This document shows positions 33,555 to 43,588 of a stretch of DNA of 64,000 nucleotides, in pieces. The notes under the pieces were generated by a model that searched no databases, was not told the DNA's origin, and worked only from the letters and a program-made list of their open reading frames with translations. A program made the position numbers and the translations under genes. The first letter of the stretch is position 1. Every line of letters starts with the position of its first letter. Location: positions 1,160,995 to 1,224,994 of the forward strand of contig NZ_FNLC01000002.1 of the NCBI RefSeq assembly GCF_900104065.1. The letters run 5' to 3'. Origin of the DNA: Natronobacterium texcoconense (GTDB lineage Archaea; Halobacteriota; Halobacteria; Halobacteriales; Natrialbaceae).

Positions 33555-33989
33555 ATGACGAACCACGTCCTCGTCCCAGTCGACGAATCGGACCGATCGA
33601 GCCAGGCCCTCGAGTTCGCGTGTACGGAGTATCCCGACGCCGACGTAACTGCGATCCACGTCCTCGATCCCGGCGACTTCTACGCGGCGACGGGAATCGA
33701 GGGCGGCGCGATGGCCAACTACGACGAACTCCGGAAACATCACGAGACGCAGGCGGAGAACATCCTCGAGCAGGCCCGACGAGAGGCCGACGAGTACGGC
33801 CGAGAGATCGAAACAGAACAGGCAGTCGGCAGCGTCTCGCAGTCGATCGTCGACTACGCGGCCGAACACGACGTCGACCACATCGTGATCGGAAGCCACG
33901 GCCGGACGGGAGCGAGCCGAATCCTGCTTGGAAGCGTCGCCGAGACGGTCGCCCGCCGGTCGCCGGTTCCGGTGACGATCGTCCGATAG
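33555..33989 (+). CDS. universal stress protein (UspA family), 144 aa
   Basis: MTNHVLVPVDESDRSSQALEFA, a helical middle (AENILEQARREADEYG), and the ATP-binding signature IVIGSHGRTGASRILLGSVAETVARRSPVPVTIV (G-x2-G-x9-G-S-x-A). A TATA-like CTTAAAC at about 33525-33531 lies about 25-30 bp before the ATG, so the transcript is probably leaderless. Second UspA of the window; distinct from that at 19148 (the motif here is canonical). Confidence 0.9.
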   Translation: MTNHVLVPVDESDRSSQALEFACTEYPDADVTAIHVLDPGDFYAATGIEGGAMANYDELRKHHETQAENILEQARREADEYGREIETEQAVGSVSQSIVDYAAEHDVDHIVIGSHGRTGASRILLGSVAETVARRSPVPVTIVR

Positions 33990-34072
33990 CCGGGTTCGAT
34001 CCCGCGGGAGGTACGTACCACTCTATAGCTCACATACCAACCGTTAGGTACGATCCCAGCCTCCCCTCGAGT

Positions 34073-34516
34073 ATGAGCGACACCGACACGATTCGGATCG
34101 CGTTCGTCTGCGTCCAGAACGCGGGTCGAAGTCAGATGGCCACTGCCTACGCGGAACGGGAACGCGCCGAACGCGGTCTCGAGTCCGTCGAGATCCACTC
34201 GGGCGGAACACATCCCGCCGACGCCGTTCACGACGTAGTCGTTGAAGTGATGAGTGAGGAGGAGTTCGACCTATCCAGTCGGACACCCACGGAAATATCG
34301 ACGGAAACCCTCGAGTCCTGTGACTACGTCGCCACCATGGGCTGTTCGACGCTCGAACTCGAGGCCGACACCGACGTCCGCGACTGGGATCTATCGGACC
34401 CACACGGAGAGGACCTCGAGCGGGTACACGAGATCCGTGAGAGCGTACGAGAACGCGTCGAGGCGTTGTTCGACGAACTCGAGAACGAACTGGCAGCGGA
34501 GAAGAACGCCGACTAA
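34073..34516 (+). CDS. low molecular weight phosphatase / arsenate reductase-like protein, 147 aa
   Basis: LMWPc/ArsC fold: P-loop VCVQNAGRSQMA (C-x5-R-S) at about 14-25 and the general-acid Asp in DWDLSDPHGED near 107. Preceded by a short MSDTDTIRIAF strand. Proteins of this group are either protein-tyrosine phosphatases or thioredoxin-type arsenate reductases; C-V-Q-N-A-G-R-S is the form usual in ArsC proteins. No arsenic operon (arsB, arsR, arsA) is nearby. ATG at 34073; the frame is open far upstream into the uspA gene by chance. Confidence 0.8.
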   Translation: MSDTDTIRIAFVCVQNAGRSQMATAYAERERAERGLESVEIHSGGTHPADAVHDVVVEVMSEEEFDLSSRTPTEISTETLESCDYVATMGCSTLELEADTDVRDWDLSDPHGEDLERVHEIRESVRERVEALFDELENELAAEKNAD

Positions 34517-34526
34517 CCGATCCCAG

Positions 34527-34976
34527 TCAGGCCGAGAGGGACTGACTTTCTCGTTCGGCCTCCGAGGAACGCATATCCAGGTCGGCACGGAGCGCCTCGA
34601 TTGCCTCCTCGGGATCGGTCTCGGAGTCGAAGACTCGATCGAAGCCGAGTTCCCGGAAGAACTGTCGCGTCTCCTCGAAGTCGTCCTGTCCGACCGCGAG
34701 GTTGCCGCCGATGTAGGTGGTCACGTCCTCGAGGTCTGCGTCCGCGATTCGCTGGTGGAATCCCTCACAGTCCTGTTTGGCGTGGCCGTACAGCGAGGAG
34801 ACGAGTACAGCCTCGGCGTCGTGGGCGGCTGCGGCCTCGACGAACTCGTCCTGGGAGCTCTGAACGCCCAGGTTGACGACGTCGAAGCCGTTCGCCGAGA
34901 GCGCCTGTTCGAGGATGGTGATCCCGACGACGTGTGCGTCGGAACCGATCACGCCGAGGACGACTGTTCGGGTCAT
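34527..34976 (-). CDS. mamA: methylaspartate (glutamate) mutase S subunit, B12-binding, 149 aa
   Basis: Cobalamin-binding domain: MTRTVVLGVIGSDAHVVGITILEQALSANGFDVVNLGVQSSQDEF contains D-x-H-x-x-G (S-D-A-H-V-V-G, His is the lower axial cobalt ligand), LVSSLYGHAKQDCEG and IGGNLAVGQDDF (the G-G loop). With the catalytic E subunit it interconverts glutamate and 3-methylaspartate, the entry to the methylaspartate cycle used by several haloarchaea for acetate assimilation. The E subunit (mamB) and methylaspartate ammonia-lyase usually sit next to it but are absent here. ATG at 34976 gives the family start; eleven codons upstream are open. Convergent with the phosphatase gene (10 bp). Confidence 0.85.
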   Translation of the reverse strand: MTRTVVLGVIGSDAHVVGITILEQALSANGFDVVNLGVQSSQDEFVEAAAAHDAEAVLVSSLYGHAKQDCEGFHQRIADADLEDVTTYIGGNLAVGQDDFEETRQFFRELGFDRVFDSETDPEEAIEALRADLDMRSSEAERESQSLSA

Positions 34977-35078
34977 GTGCGTACAGCCACAAACAGGCGG
35001 CATCGCCATAAACCTAATGATTAATAATGTGGTAGTGGTTCACACAGTTTCCACGGCGACATCCAGAACCGAACTCCC

Positions 35079-35789
35079 CTATACGGTCGTCAACGCTCCG
35101 ATCGGTGCGTCTGTACGTTCTCGAGCGCGCTCGATGCCGTCCTCGCCGGCGGCGATGAGCGCGAAGACGCCAGCGACCTCCGCGTCTGCGGTGTCGACGA
35201 TGTCCAACAGGAGTTCTTGGGTCTCGCCCGACCGGATGAGGTCGTCGACGACCAGCACCGAGTCGCCGGCGTCGATGGCCTCTGCGGGGAGGTAGTAGGT
35301 GAGTTCGATCCCCGACTCGAGGCGTTCGCGGGCCTCGATGAAGTCCTCGACGGCGGTCTCTTTTCGTTTTTTCGCGTACGCACATCGGGTGCCGTAGTAA
35401 CTCGCGAGCGACGCGGCGAGCGTGATGCCGTCGGTTGCGGCCGTGAGGACGACGTCGGGCCGACCGAAGTCGAACCCGTTCGCGACGACGGGCGCCACGA
35501 GGTCGAGAAACGGCTGATCGAAGACCGTCCCGGAGTTGTCGACGTACCCCTCGTCGTCGACGCGAAGCCGTTCGTCGAGTTCGTCGGCCAGCGCCTCTCT
35601 GCCGAACTCCTCGACAACCCGCTGGGCGCGTTCGGTTCCCGGAAGCACGTGGCCGTTGACGTACCGGTTGAGATCGCCAGCGGGGAGGTCGGTCGTCTCC
35701 TCGAGTTCCTCGTAGGTTCGCGTCTCCTTGAGCATCCGCAAGACGTCCACGGCCCGCAACTGGAGGGCCGCTTTCTCGGCTCTGTTCAT
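35079..35789 (-). CDS. gfcR: transcriptional regulator GfcR (HTH + phosphoribosyltransferase-like), 236 aa
   Basis: N-terminal helix-turn-helix (about 1-60: MNRAEKAALQLRAVDVLRML...TYEELEETTDLPAGDLNRYVNG) fused to an orotate-phosphoribosyltransferase-like fold with the PRPP loop VLVVDDLIRSGETQELL (about 182-198). This exact combination is the haloarchaeal GfcR family; in Haloferax volcanii GfcR activates genes of glucose and fructose degradation. The ATG at 35789 is used; four more codons are open upstream. The true pyrE is elsewhere in the window (43589-44116), which supports a regulatory role here. Confidence 0.85.
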   Translation of the reverse strand: MNRAEKAALQLRAVDVLRMLKETRTYEELEETTDLPAGDLNRYVNGHVLPGTERAQRVVEEFGREALADELDERLRVDDEGYVDNSGTVFDQPFLDLVAPVVANGFDFGRPDVVLTAATDGITLAASLASYYGTRCAYAKKRKETAVEDFIEARERLESGIELTYYLPAEAIDAGDSVLVVDDLIRSGETQELLLDIVDTADAEVAGVFALIAAGEDGIERARERTDAPIGALTTV

Positions 35790-35924
35790 ACAGATATGCA
35801 CGATTCCGCAAGTATGGGTATTTCGATCGTTCTACGCCAGCCGGTACCCACACACGTGGTTGTTACAGACGAGAACGACGCTCCAATCGTCTGCCAAGTT
35901 CGACCGGCGAAAACAGATGCGAGG

Positions 35925-37877
35925 CTATCCCTGCAGGAAGTCCGGCTCCGTCCGCTGCTCGTCGCGCTCACGCCGGAGGTGCTGCTTGAACTCGTCGATC
36001 TCGACGTCGTACTCCTGGTCCTCGAAGCGGTCGCGGACCGAGATGTTGCCGTCCTCTTCCTCGTTGTCGCCGACGATGATCTGGTAGGGGACGCGGTCGT
36101 CGTGGGCCGCACGGATCTTGCGCTCGAGGGTACTGTCGCGGTCGTCGACCTCGACGCGGAACTCGTCGAACTCGCTTGCGACCTGGTAGGCGTAGCCGAG
36201 GTTCTCGTCGGAGATCGGCAGGACACGGACCTGCTCGGGGGCCAGCCACAGCGGGAATCGGCCCTCGTAGTGCTCGATGAGCATCATGAAGAACCGCTCG
36301 TAGCTACCGTACAGCGCGCGGTGGATCATGACCGGGCGATGTTCCTCGTTGTCCTCGCCGACGTAGGAGAGATCGAACCGCTCGGGCATGTTGAAGTCCA
36401 GTTGCACGGTGGGGCCGTCCCACGAGCGGCCGATGGCGTCCTCGAACGCGAAGTCGATCTTCGGACCGTAGAACGCGCCGTCACCCTCCTCGATCTCGTA
36501 GTCGTGATCGCGGTCGTCGAGGACGCTCTCGAGTTGTGACTCGGCTTTCTCCCAGATTTCGTCGCTCCCGACGGACTTCTCGGGTCGCGTCGCCAGGGCC
36601 ATCTCGTACTCGAGGTCGAACGTCTCGAGGACGTCCGTGATCATGTCCATGATCTCCTCGACTTCCTGTTCGATCTGGTCGGGTCGGATGAACAGGTGGC
36701 CGTCGTCGATCGTGAAGGCCCAGACTCGCGAGAGACCGGAGAGTTCGCCGCGCTGTTCCTTGCGGTAGACCTTCCCGTTCTCGGCGTAGCGGATCGGAAG
36801 GTCGCGGTAGCTCCAGGATTGGTCCTGGAAGATGGCGGCGTGGCCGGGACAGTTCATCGGCTTCAGGCCGAACTCGTCGTCGCCGACGTCGAAGATGAAC
36901 ATGTCGTCGGCGTAGTTCTCGTAGTGGCCCGAACGGTGCCAGAGATCCGTCTTGAAGACGTGCGGCGTCTCGACGTAGTCGTAGCCCGCGTCCTGGTTGA
37001 GGTCCTCGACGAAGTCTTCGAGTTCTTTCAGCACCGTCTTCCCCGGCGGGTGATAGAGCGGGAGTCCCGGCCCCGTCACGTCCTGGATCGAGAAGAGGTT
37101 CATCTCCGACCCGATCTTCCGGTGATCGCGCTCCTCGGCCTCCCGACGACGTTCGAGGAACGCCTCGAGATCGTCCTCGTCTTCGAACGCCGTCCCGTAG
37201 ATGCGGGTCTGCATCGTGTTCTCCTCGTCGCCACGCCAGTAGGCGCCGGCGATCTCGAGCAGTTCTACAGCGCCGATCTCGCCCGTCGACTCGACGTGGG
37301 GGCCGGCACAGAGGTCCTCCCACTCGCCCTGTTTGTAGAACGTGACGGTGTCGTTCTCGTCGGCGAACTCCGCGAGCAGTTCGAGCTTGTAGGGTTCGTC
37401 CGCGAGACGCTCCTCTGCTTCCTCGATCGAGAGCTCCTCGCGTTCGATCTCGTAGTCTTCCTCGACGATTGCCTCGATTTCGGCCTCGAGGTCCGCGAGG
37501 TCGTCTTCGTCGACGTCTAAGTTGTCGAAGTCGTAGTAGAACCCGTCGTCCGTCGGCGGGCCGATAGCGAGTTTGACCTCGTCTTCGTCGAACAGGCGTT
37601 CGACCGCCTGGGCGAGACAGTGCGAGGCCGAGTGGCGCATCACGCGCAGGTAGTCCTCGCCGCCGTCGTCGGTGACGATCTCGAGTTCCGCGCCGTCGTA
37701 GACCGGCTCTTCCTTGGCGACGAGGTCGCCGTCGATCCGTCCGGCGACCGTGTCACGTCCGAGTCCGGGGCCGATCTCGTACGCGCAGTCTTCGACCGTC
37801 GCGTCGGCGTCGACCTCGAGTTCGGATCCGTCTGGCAGTACGACCGCGATCTGTTCCTGTGAGTTTGATTCTGACAT
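35925..37877 (-). CDS. thrS: threonyl-tRNA synthetase, 650 aa
   Basis: TGS domain (about 9-68), then the bacterial-type N2 editing domain with H-S-A-S-H (about 82-86) and C-A-G-P-H (about 190), and the class II catalytic core: motif 1 region, motif 2 ([11 protein letters not shown] and [26 protein letters not shown]), zinc ligands Cys/His/His, motif 3 near [18 protein letters not shown], and a C-terminal anticodon domain. It carries the bacterial-type editing domain, not the D-aminoacyl deacylase-like domain of most archaeal ThrRS, suggesting ancestral transfer from bacteria. Length matches bacterial enzymes. Monocistronic. Confidence 0.95.
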   Translation of the reverse strand: MSESNSQEQIAVVLPDGSELEVDADATVEDCAYEIGPGLGRDTVAGRIDGDLVAKEEPVYDGAELEIVTDDGGEDYLRVMRHSASHCLAQAVERLFDEDEVKLAIGPPTDDGFYYDFDNLDVDEDDLADLEAEIEAIVEEDYEIEREELSIEEAEERLADEPYKLELLAEFADENDTVTFYKQGEWEDLCAGPHVESTGEIGAVELLEIAGAYWRGDEENTMQTRIYGTAFEDEDDLEAFLERRREAEERDHRKIGSEMNLFSIQDVTGPGLPLYHPPGKTVLKELEDFVEDLNQDAGYDYVETPHVFKTDLWHRSGHYENYADDMFIFDVGDDEFGLKPMNCPGHAAIFQDQSWSYRDLPIRYAENGKVYRKEQRGELSGLSRVWAFTIDDGHLFIRPDQIEQEVEEIMDMITDVLETFDLEYEMALATRPEKSVGSDEIWEKAESQLESVLDDRDHDYEIEEGDGAFYGPKIDFAFEDAIGRSWDGPTVQLDFNMPERFDLSYVGEDNEEHRPVMIHRALYGSYERFFMMLIEHYEGRFPLWLAPEQVRVLPISDENLGYAYQVASEFDEFRVEVDDRDSTLERKIRAAHDDRVPYQIIVGDNEEEDGNISVRDRFEDQEYDVEIDEFKQHLRRERDEQRTEPDFLQG

Positions 37878-38139
37878 GGCTATAGCTGGTCGGTGAACTT
37901 CGACGAGAAGTTCGGTCGGTGGTCCGCGTGCCGCTCGCTGTGGTACGTTTCGAACACAGCCAGCGGTAGGTGTGAGTTAGAAGCGGGCGAAAGCCCCTGT
38001 AAAGCGGACACCTACCATCGTGGATACGCGTAGTCTCGAGTAGGTTAAAAGCGTTGTGATGACGTGCCCCCCTGGGAAGCTGAAACCACAGTTTGGCCGT
38101 AGAGAAGACACTTATCGGGTCCGACTCGAGTACCCAGAA

Positions 38140-38928
38140 ATGAAACGTCGAACGCTGCTCGCCGGCACGGGGGCAGGACTCACCGCTGCCGTCGGCGGCT
38201 GTCTGGGAAGTGTGAGGGGTGGACGTCGGTACGAACAGTGTACGGAACCGTTCGTTCCCCTCTCGGAACTGCCCGACCGGGCCCGAAGCGAAGTCGAGAT
38301 CGCCCTCGAAGACGGGAGCTACAGCACCGTCCGTACCCTCGCCTATCCCGACCTCGTCGGTGACGACTCGCTACTGTGGGCCGAATCGAACAATCGGTAT
38401 TACGAACACCGACTCGAGAACGCACTCCTGAACGTCAGAGAGACGCTGACCTTCGAACCGGTAACGCCGGAACGTGAGTCGCCGGCCGAACTCAAACTGA
38501 GCAACCAGACCGAGGAGACCCTCGAGGTGGACGTCACGATCTCGAGTCAAGACAGAGAGACGCTCGTCGACGAAGAGAAGAGCGTCGAACCGGCCGAAGG
38601 GATCGACGCCGTCGAGTCGATCGCCAGCAGCGAATACGCCGGGGATCAGGAGGCGGCGGAAGGGCTGCCCGGAGTCGCCTTCCCCGCAGCGATGCGAGAC
38701 TACGAGATATCGATCGCCGTCGAGAAAGGCGAGTCGCTGCTCGAGAAAACCGACGTCGTGAGCGTCGATCCGTGGCTGCTGTACTACTGGGTGCAGATAA
38801 CGAAAGACGGCGTCCTGATGGGAAAAGTCGGCGAGAATCACGGACTCTTCTCGGAGTACCTCGACAGCAAAATGGGACTACACTGGGCGTGTCACCAGCC
38901 TCCCGGAGGGTGGCCGACCTCGAGCTGA
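38140..38928 (+). CDS. Tat-exported lipoprotein of unknown function, 262 aa
   Basis: MKRRTLLAGTGAGLTAAVGGC: twin-arginine signal (K-R-R-T-L-L) ending in a lipobox V-G-G-C, then a mature, very acidic domain. LTFEPVTPERESPAELKLSNQTEETLEVDVTISSQ looks like an immunoglobulin-like beta-sandwich segment; no catalytic motif. The start at 38140 is chosen because the signal peptide begins there; 28 upstream codons are open. Stand-alone gene; outside-facing role assumed. Confidence 0.7.
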   Translation: MKRRTLLAGTGAGLTAAVGGCLGSVRGGRRYEQCTEPFVPLSELPDRARSEVEIALEDGSYSTVRTLAYPDLVGDDSLLWAESNNRYYEHRLENALLNVRETLTFEPVTPERESPAELKLSNQTEETLEVDVTISSQDRETLVDEEKSVEPAEGIDAVESIASSEYAGDQEAAEGLPGVAFPAAMRDYEISIAVEKGESLLEKTDVVSVDPWLLYYWVQITKDGVLMGKVGENHGLFSEYLDSKMGLHWACHQPPGGWPTSS

Positions 38929-39114
38929 CGGATAGCTGCTCGAGTGGTCGACTCCTCGGAGAGTGGATCCGTTCTCCATCCGTACAGTAAAGTTGTTACT
39001 CTTTCAGAAGGCCCCGCAACTGGGCGACGTAGGGCTGTGTTCCCAGCTTCGATAAAACAGACTGCTGTGAGCAGCGCTACGCGTCGAACGGGTCGAGTTT
39101 CCGGACGAACCGCG

Positions 39115-39585
39115 TTACGATTCCTCGCCGTCACATGGGAGCCGTGCAGCGGACAACCAGAAGTCCTCGAACGCACGGAGCGTCTCTTCGAACTCGTCTG
39201 GACTCGAGTTCTTGGAGAGACAGGCGTTCGCGTTCAGTTCGTAGGCCTCGCGTACTTCCCGGTCGGACTGAGAGCCGGTCAGAACGATCACTGGAATGTG
39301 ATCGTGGTTCGGATCGTCGTTCAATTCCGTCAGGATCCCTTTCCCCCCTTTTCCGGGGAGGTGCCAGTCGAGAAGAACGAGATCTGGAGCAGGTGCGTCC
39401 GCGTACTCGTCACGCTGATCGACGAAGTCCAGTGCTTCGCTCCCTGTATGGACGGTGTGGAGAGTGTCGGCGCGAACCGGATCGCTGAGGGCTTCTTCGA
39501 CGAGACGTGCGTCGCCCGGATTGTCTTCTACGAGGAGGATTGTGTGGAAAGAGGATCGAGATAGTTTCGTTTCCGGCGATTTCAT
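39115..39585 (-). CDS. single-domain response regulator, 156 aa
   Basis: REC domain: TILLVEDNPGDARLVEEAL (acidic pair E-D), phospho-acceptor Asp in DLVLLDWHLPGKGGKG (about 68), Thr in IVLTGSQSD and Lys in ACLSKNSSPDEFEETL. The sequence is of the Rcp1 type that pairs with bacteriophytochrome-like or HTR kinases. No output domain, and no kinase gene adjacent. A short C-terminal tail follows (RAFEDFWLSAARLP). Probably passes phosphate to another partner. Confidence 0.85.
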   Translation of the reverse strand: MKSPETKLSRSSFHTILLVEDNPGDARLVEEALSDPVRADTLHTVHTGSEALDFVDQRDEYADAPAPDLVLLDWHLPGKGGKGILTELNDDPNHDHIPVIVLTGSQSDREVREAYELNANACLSKNSSPDEFEETLRAFEDFWLSAARLPCDGEES

Positions 39586-39604
39586 TCGTATGAAACTGTA
39601 GGCG

Positions 39605-39805
39605 TCAGTGATCGACGTTCGGTTCTTCGCGAACAGCGGTCACCTCTGACTTTTCGATAGCTCGAAACTCCGTCGATCCGCATTGACAGCCGTTTTTCGT
39701 ACCGATCGGCTGGACTGTTCCGTCGGGCCACTTTTGAACCGCATAGCCAGCACCGCAGCTGACACATTCGGCGACAGTGCGTTTGCTCCCTCCATCTGGC
39801 GTCAT
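39605..39805 (-). CDS. small zinc-ribbon-like protein, 66 aa
   Basis: MTPDGGSKRTVAECVSCGAGYAVQKW...NGCQCGSTEFRAIEKSE: C-x2-C and C-x-C pairs form a plausible zinc ribbon. 66 residues, acidic end. Encoded just upstream of the response regulator in the same direction (about 20 bp), so possibly cotranscribed with it. No family recognised. Confidence 0.5.
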   Translation of the reverse strand: MTPDGGSKRTVAECVSCGAGYAVQKWPDGTVQPIGTKNGCQCGSTEFRAIEKSEVTAVREEPNVDH

Positions 39806-39870
39806 ACCCTCTAGAAGGACACCGAGTGGTATCAGATTGGCTCGGTATATACAAAACTGTTTTTAGTATG

Positions 39871-40530
39871 CTATCGGCCTGGGACCTCCGTTTCGGACAG
39901 TGTACTTCCGAGGACGTTTTTGATCCCCCGCCGGAGCCTGGAAGCGACGGCCTGCTGTGAGATGTCGAGTTCGTCGCCGAGTTCTTCCATCGTCACTTCA
40001 CGTGGGGTCTCGAAGTAGCCCCGATTGTAGGCGAGTACCAGCGTGTCCTGCTGGGTATCGGTCAGTGATGCCTCCGAGTCCGTCTCGAGCGGTGTAAGCG
40101 CCTGTAACTTCGTCAGTGTGATCGGAATGTCTAGGTCTCGACAGCGCCGCTGGAACTCGGAGATATCGCTTCTATCGTCGCCGCGTATCTCGAACGACCA
40201 CTGCTGTGTCGTGCCGACGGCTCTGATAAGCGGAATCTCCGTCTCCACCAGTGTGCTCAACACACCGGAGTATTCAACTGCCCACTCGACCCGCAGGAGG
40301 TACTCGTCCTCGACGGAATCGACGAGACGAATGTCTTCCACTCCAGGATGGTTGGTAAACGCCCCCTCGATATCGTCGACGAGGGTTCCCCGTACCCAGA
40401 AGTAGGGAACGACCACGTCCTGTGCAGGAATAATCCGCTCCAGTGTAACCGTCACCTCCGGTAATTTCTCGAACACGGTTCCTAACGGGAACTCCTCCGA
40501 CGGAACCGTAAACGTCGCTTCCGTAGCCAT
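39871..40530 (-). CDS. HTH-10 (bacterio-opsin-activator type) transcriptional regulator, 219 aa
   Basis: N-terminal about 150 residues: beta-rich sensory/scaffold domain (MATEATFTVPSEEFPLGTVFEKLPEV) as in many haloarchaeal HTH-10 proteins. C-terminal HTH_10: LTDTQQDTLVLAYNRGYFETPREVTMEELGDELDISQQAVASRLRRGIKNVL. Start at ATG 40530 (twelve open codons upstream). Its target is not evident; the nearest genes are the zinc-ribbon protein/response regulator downstream and proA upstream. Distinct from the regulator at 24366. Confidence 0.85.
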   Translation of the reverse strand: MATEATFTVPSEEFPLGTVFEKLPEVTVTLERIIPAQDVVVPYFWVRGTLVDDIEGAFTNHPGVEDIRLVDSVEDEYLLRVEWAVEYSGVLSTLVETEIPLIRAVGTTQQWSFEIRGDDRSDISEFQRRCRDLDIPITLTKLQALTPLETDSEASLTDTQQDTLVLAYNRGYFETPREVTMEELGDELDISQQAVASRLRRGIKNVLGSTLSETEVPGR

Positions 40531-40593
40531 CGTTCGGACTGTCGCGCTCCCGTCGTAAAAAGGCAATACGGCTGTGCGGTCCGAACAGCCGTG

Positions 40594-41925
40594 TTACTCT
40601 CGAGACAGCCGCCCCGGCGTCCACTCCGCGTCGAACTCCTCGTGGAGGTACGGCTTCGCGTCCTCGCCGGCGTAGGTCGCGACGAGTTGCCCGTCGCCCT
40701 CGAGGTGGTACTTGTACGTCGTCAGCCCCTCGAGACCGACGGGGCCGCGGGCGTGGATCTTTCCGGTGGAGATGCCGACCTCCGCGCCGAGGCCGAACCG
40801 GTAGCCGTCGGCGAAGCGCGTCGAGGCGTTGTGGAAGACGCTCGAGGCGTCGAGGCGACGCATGAACTGCGCAGCTCGGTCGGAATCCTCGGTGACGATC
40901 GACTCCGTGTGTTTGGAGCCGTACTCGGTGATGTGCTCGATCGCGTCGGCCAGCGAGTCGACGACCTTGATCGAGAGTTCGAGGTCGCCGTACTCGGTTT
41001 CCCAGTCGTCGTCGGTTGCTTCGCCTACGTCGACGACCTCGCGGGTGGCCTCGTCGCCGCGTAGTTCGACGTCGGCGTCCTCGTAGCGAGAGACCATGCC
41101 GGAGAGGAAATCCGCGGCGACGTCTTCGTGAACCAGCAGCGTCTCGACGGCGTTGCATACGGCGGGATACTGGACCTTCGCGTCGAAGGCGATGTCCTCG
41201 GCCATCTCGAGGTCGGCCTCGCTGTCGACGAAGACGTGACAGACGCCCTCGGTGTGGCCGAGCACGGGGATGCTCGTGTTGTCCTGGATGTAGGAGACGA
41301 ACTCGGAACTGCCGCGGGGCATCAGCAGGTCGATCGAGTCGTCCATCTCGAGCATCGCGGTGACGTCCTCGCGGGCCTCGATCAGTTGAGCCCACCCATC
41401 CGGCAGGTCGGCGGTCGCCTCGCGGATGATCTCGTACAGTACCCGGTTGGAGTTACTGGCTTCGCTGCCACCCTTCAGGATGACGGCGTTGCCGGACCGG
41501 AGTCCGAGCGCGGCGATCTGGACCAGCGCGTCCGGCCGGGACTCGAAGACCGTTCCGACGACGCCGATGGGGACGGCGACCTTGTACAGTTCCAGTCCCT
41601 CGTCGAGCCGTCGCGCCTCCAGGGTCTTCTCGAGCGGATCCTCCTGGGCGGCGACGCTGCGGACCATCTCCGATATGTCCTCGAGTTTCGAGGGGGAGAG
41701 TTTCAGCCGGTCGACCAGCGCCTGGCTGTACTCACCTGCCTCGAGCATCTCTTCGGCCTCGGTGACGTCTTCTTCGTTCGCCTCGAGGATCTCGTCGTGG
41801 CGCTCGTCGATCGCGTCGGCGATCGCCTCGAGGCCCGCCCGCCGTCGGTCGTCGGACAGCGTCGCGAGTTCGAGGGCCGCGGTCTGTGCCTCGTCGACCT
41901 TGGTTTCGATCGTCGGTTCAGTCAT
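40594..41925 (-). CDS. proA: gamma-glutamyl phosphate reductase, 443 aa
   Basis: Aldehyde-dehydrogenase-superfamily Pro[21 protein letters not shown]..., [38 protein letters not shown] (NADPH-binding segment) and the catalytic Cys in [15 protein letters not shown] (about 254). Second step of proline synthesis: reduces gamma-glutamyl phosphate to glutamate-5-semialdehyde. The ATG overlaps the proB stop by 8 bp, so it is in an operon proC-proB-proA. Three extra upstream codons (41934) are possible. Confidence 0.95.
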   Translation of the reverse strand: MTEPTIETKVDEAQTAALELATLSDDRRRAGLEAIADAIDERHDEILEANEEDVTEAEEMLEAGEYSQALVDRLKLSPSKLEDISEMVRSVAAQEDPLEKTLEARRLDEGLELYKVAVPIGVVGTVFESRPDALVQIAALGLRSGNAVILKGGSEASNSNRVLYEIIREATADLPDGWAQLIEAREDVTAMLEMDDSIDLLMPRGSSEFVSYIQDNTSIPVLGHTEGVCHVFVDSEADLEMAEDIAFDAKVQYPAVCNAVETLLVHEDVAADFLSGMVSRYEDADVELRGDEATREVVDVGEATDDDWETEYGDLELSIKVVDSLADAIEHITEYGSKHTESIVTEDSDRAAQFMRRLDASSVFHNASTRFADGYRFGLGAEVGISTGKIHARGPVGLEGLTTYKYHLEGDGQLVATYAGEDAKPYLHEEFDAEWTPGRLSRE

Positions 41926-42751
41926 CGGTGACACCGTTTATGGGAACGAATACCGTCCCCACGGGCTTGCCAGTAGCGATTTTTTCGAGGACGTTCGGCT
42001 CGGTCGAGCGGGCGATGATCGCCGGCTTCCCGTGTTCGCTGACCTCGCGTGCGCCCTGAACCTTCGTCTGGATGCCGCCGAACGTCTCGGTCGAGCTGCC
42101 GTCGATGATCTCCAGGACCTCGTCGTAGTTGTCGCCGACGGCCTCGATGCGTTCGGCGTCGTCGTCCTCCTTCGGATTTCCCGTGTAGACGCCGCCGACG
42201 TCGGTGAGCGTCACCAGCAGGTCGACGTCGACGCCGACCGCAAGCGACGACGAGAGCATGTCGTTGTCGCCGATCCGGATCTCTTCGGTCGCGACCGCGT
42301 CGTTCTCGTTGATGATCGGGACGATGTCCCACTCGAGCAGCGTCTCGATCGTGTTCCGGAAGTTGGTGAACCGGTCGGTGTTCTCGAGGTCCTGCTGGCT
42401 CAGCAGGATCTGGGCGACCTTCGTGTCGTAGCGCTCGAAGCTCTCGGTGTACCGGCGCATGAGGTGGCTCTGCCCGACGGTCGACAGCGCCTGTGACTCC
42501 TCGACGGTTTCGCCGGTGTAGCCGACTCGCCCCTTGCCGGCACCGACCGCGCCCGAAGAGACGAGGATCACGTCCTTGCCTCGTTTCCGGAGGTCAGCGA
42601 CGTCGTCGACGAGTTTGTCGAGTTTCTCGTCGTCGAGATTCGAGGAGTCGTCGGTCAGCGAGTTGGTTCCAGCCTTGACGACGACGCGTTCGGCTGTGGC
42701 TGCCTGCTCCCGCGCCGCTTCGACCGTCTCGGCCCCCATCGCGTCACTCAT
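41918..42751 (-). CDS. proB: glutamate 5-kinase, 277 aa
   Basis: Amino-acid kinase fold: [18 protein letters not shown] at the start (ATP/substrate loop), [37 protein letters not shown] and [16 protein letters not shown] plus GTGGIQTK-like [11 protein letters not shown] near 225. It lacks the C-terminal PUA domain found in E. coli ProB; archaeal enzymes often lack it. First committed step of proline synthesis. Overlaps proC upstream and proA downstream by 8 bp each. Confidence 0.95.
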   Translation of the reverse strand: MSDAMGAETVEAAREQAATAERVVVKAGTNSLTDDSSNLDDEKLDKLVDDVADLRKRGKDVILVSSGAVGAGKGRVGYTGETVEESQALSTVGQSHLMRRYTESFERYDTKVAQILLSQQDLENTDRFTNFRNTIETLLEWDIVPIINENDAVATEEIRIGDNDMLSSSLAVGVDVDLLVTLTDVGGVYTGNPKEDDDAERIEAVGDNYDEVLEIIDGSSTETFGGIQTKVQGAREVSEHGKPAIIARSTEPNVLEKIATGKPVGTVFVPINGVTDD

Positions 42752-43520
42752 CTTCTGCCTCGCGTGCGAGTTCCGCAGAACGTTCTGCCGCCGCCGTCAC
42801 CGCTTCTGTCACGGCGTCGTCTGCCTCGCTCTCCCAGAGGACGTCCATTCCTTCGATGGTCGTTCCCTTGGGCGAACAGACCGCGTCGATCATCTCGTCG
42901 ATCGGCCGCTCAGTTCGCAACACGGTCTCGGCGGCTCCCTTGAACGTCTGTGCTGCGAGCAGTCGCGCCTGATCCGGTTCGAGACCGCGGTCGACGCCGG
43001 CCTGGGCCATCGCGTCGAGAAGATAGTAGACGAAGGCAGGGCCACTGCCGTTGACGGCGGTCGCGACGTCCATCCGATCCTCGTCGATCTCGACGAATTC
43101 ACCGACGTCGTCGAGCAGTTCTCGTACCTCGTCGGTGACGCTGTGTTCGGTCACTGCCGCGGCCATCGTCCCCGTCTCGGCCGCGAGGTTCGGCATCACG
43201 CGAACGACCGTCGCGTCGGTGTACTGCTCGACGAACTCCGTCGAGACGCCCGCTGCGATCGAGACCAGCGTCTGATCCGCCGAGAGGTCGATCGACTCGA
43301 GGACGGCTCCGACCACGTCCGGTTTCACCGCGACGACGACGACGTCGGCCTCCGTCGCCACCGCGGGATCGTCCGTAGTATGCGAACTGTACGCCTCGAC
43401 CGACTCGAGTGCGTCCGGGTCCAGGTCACACGCCGTCAACGTGTGTTTGCCGGACGCGGCGAGCCCCCGTATCAGGGCACTCCCCATGTTCCCACAGCCG
43501 ATGACGCTCACATCTGTCAT
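42744..43520 (-). CDS. proC: pyrroline-5-carboxylate reductase, 258 aa
   Basis: P5CR family: [23 protein letters not shown] (Rossmann GxGxMG), [50 protein letters not shown] and the C-terminal dimerisation signature [24 protein letters not shown] with [16 protein letters not shown]. Last step of proline synthesis, but first gene of the operon proC-proB-proA. Length standard. Proline can also be a compatible solute in halophiles. Confidence 0.95.
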   Translation of the reverse strand: MTDVSVIGCGNMGSALIRGLAASGKHTLTACDLDPDALESVEAYSSHTTDDPAVATEADVVVVAVKPDVVGAVLESIDLSADQTLVSIAAGVSTEFVEQYTDATVVRVMPNLAAETGTMAAAVTEHSVTDEVRELLDDVGEFVEIDEDRMDVATAVNGSGPAFVYYLLDAMAQAGVDRGLEPDQARLLAAQTFKGAAETVLRTERPIDEMIDAVCSPKGTTIEGMDVLWESEADDAVTEAVTAAAERSAELAREAEDE

Positions 43521-43588
43521 CCTACTCGAGTTGAAGTGACGAGGCGGTCATACACCTTTGGTTTCGGGCACGTACTGACGGTGCGGGG

